Position numbers and translations under genes: made by a program
Shown: piece after piece, positions 63,871-64,000 of the stretch
Position numbering within the stretch: position 1 is the stretch's first letter
Layout of the letters: each line of letters opens with the position of its first letter
Source: Diogma glabrata
Taxonomy: Eukaryota > Arthropoda > Insecta > Diptera > Cylindrotomidae
Length of the DNA stretch: 64,000 bases
Assembly (NCBI GenBank): GCA_963693315.1
Contig: OY856187.1
Span: 391,741,269-391,805,268, forward strand
Direction: 5' to 3'
Notes under the pieces: generated by a model
What the model saw: the letters and a program-made list of their open reading frames with translations, nothing else
What the model was told of the DNA's origin: nothing
Databases searched by the model: none

Positions 63871-64000
63871 ATGACGAAATTATCAATAAATTTTGCCAAC
63901 ATAAGAGGATTAAATGTCAATCTTCATTCGGTTCATCAATATCTGGAAAGTTTCAACCCCGACATTCTTTTCTTAACTGAAACGATAATCAGTGACCGAA
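63871..64000 (+). CDS. non-LTR retrotransposon endonuclease, N-terminal part (runs off window)
   Basis: ATG 63871 opens a frame that is still open after 43 codons at the window end. It begins MTKLSINFANIRG, with the first endonuclease motif (N-[IV]-RG, metal-binding Asn), and continues to a helix (VHQYLESFNPD) and the second motif FLTET with the catalytic Glu. This is the start of an apurinic-type endonuclease of a LINE pol protein, which nicks the target to prime reverse transcription. It differs from the endonuclease at 7126-8296 and is undamaged so far. Whether RT follows cannot be seen. Confidence 0.8.
   Translation, partial: MTKLSINFANIRGLNVNLHSVHQYLESFNPDILFLTETIISDR

Overview
This window is AT-rich eukaryotic DNA from a repeat-dominated region of an animal genome. 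It is most probably insect, and a dipteran is my best guess. That guess rests on the style of the Ty3/gypsy, copia, Helitron, Crypton and non-LTR families and is not proven. I see no intact host gene, no tRNA or rRNA gene, no CRISPR array and no prokaryotic operon. Almost everything recognisable is a transposable element, its debris, or a tandem or inverted repeat. One 200-base N gap (3289-3488) marks an assembly break.

Layout. 1-5.1 kb: (AT)n tracts, a 147-bp satellite array whose polarity flips at about 2755, and a 783-bp TIR element sitting between two TA tracts. 5.1-8.8 kb: a non-LTR retrotransposon with a duplicated 5' leader unit, an ORF1 and an endonuclease-only ORF2, followed by a separate LINE RNase H tail. 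8.8-16 kb: AT-rich DNA, minisatellites, a (GGGT)n tract and a large complex tandem array. That array recurs at 29.2-31.3 kb and, decayed and inverted, near 39.5-40.1 kb. 18.2-21.7 kb: a Ty3/gypsy element with gag, protease and half a reverse transcriptase, cut just after the RT catalytic motif. 22-34 kb: fragments of an RTE-like endonuclease, a Helitron helicase, a MITE, a Penelope-like GIY-YIG domain and a second decayed gypsy. 36-42.4 kb: microsatellites, LINE debris and a 2.1-kb foldback element whose arms are ~140-bp tandem repeats. 42.4-47 kb: a hAT transposase remnant and a nearly intact Crypton-like tyrosine recombinase. 47.2-50.6 kb: a copia element lacking its integrase core. 51-64 kb: several inverted-repeat elements and a four-level nest (tandem repeat > TA-flanked element > LINE > hAT). 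The window closes on the intact start of another LINE endonuclease.

How the parts relate. Nothing forms a pathway; the shared theme is insertion, nesting and inverted duplication. The strongest evidence for past transposition is the hAT copy at 60129-61472. It has a perfect 8-bp target duplication, and the LINE reading frame resumes across it. The TA-flanked element at 58400-62542 has its empty target site in the same window. The most unusual locus is the Crypton gene (45789-46913). Its catalytic residues have canonical tyrosine-recombinase spacing, and a 15-16-bp inverted repeat with a 6-bp core lies about 100 bp upstream of its start. That layout resembles a lox- or FRT-type recombination site.
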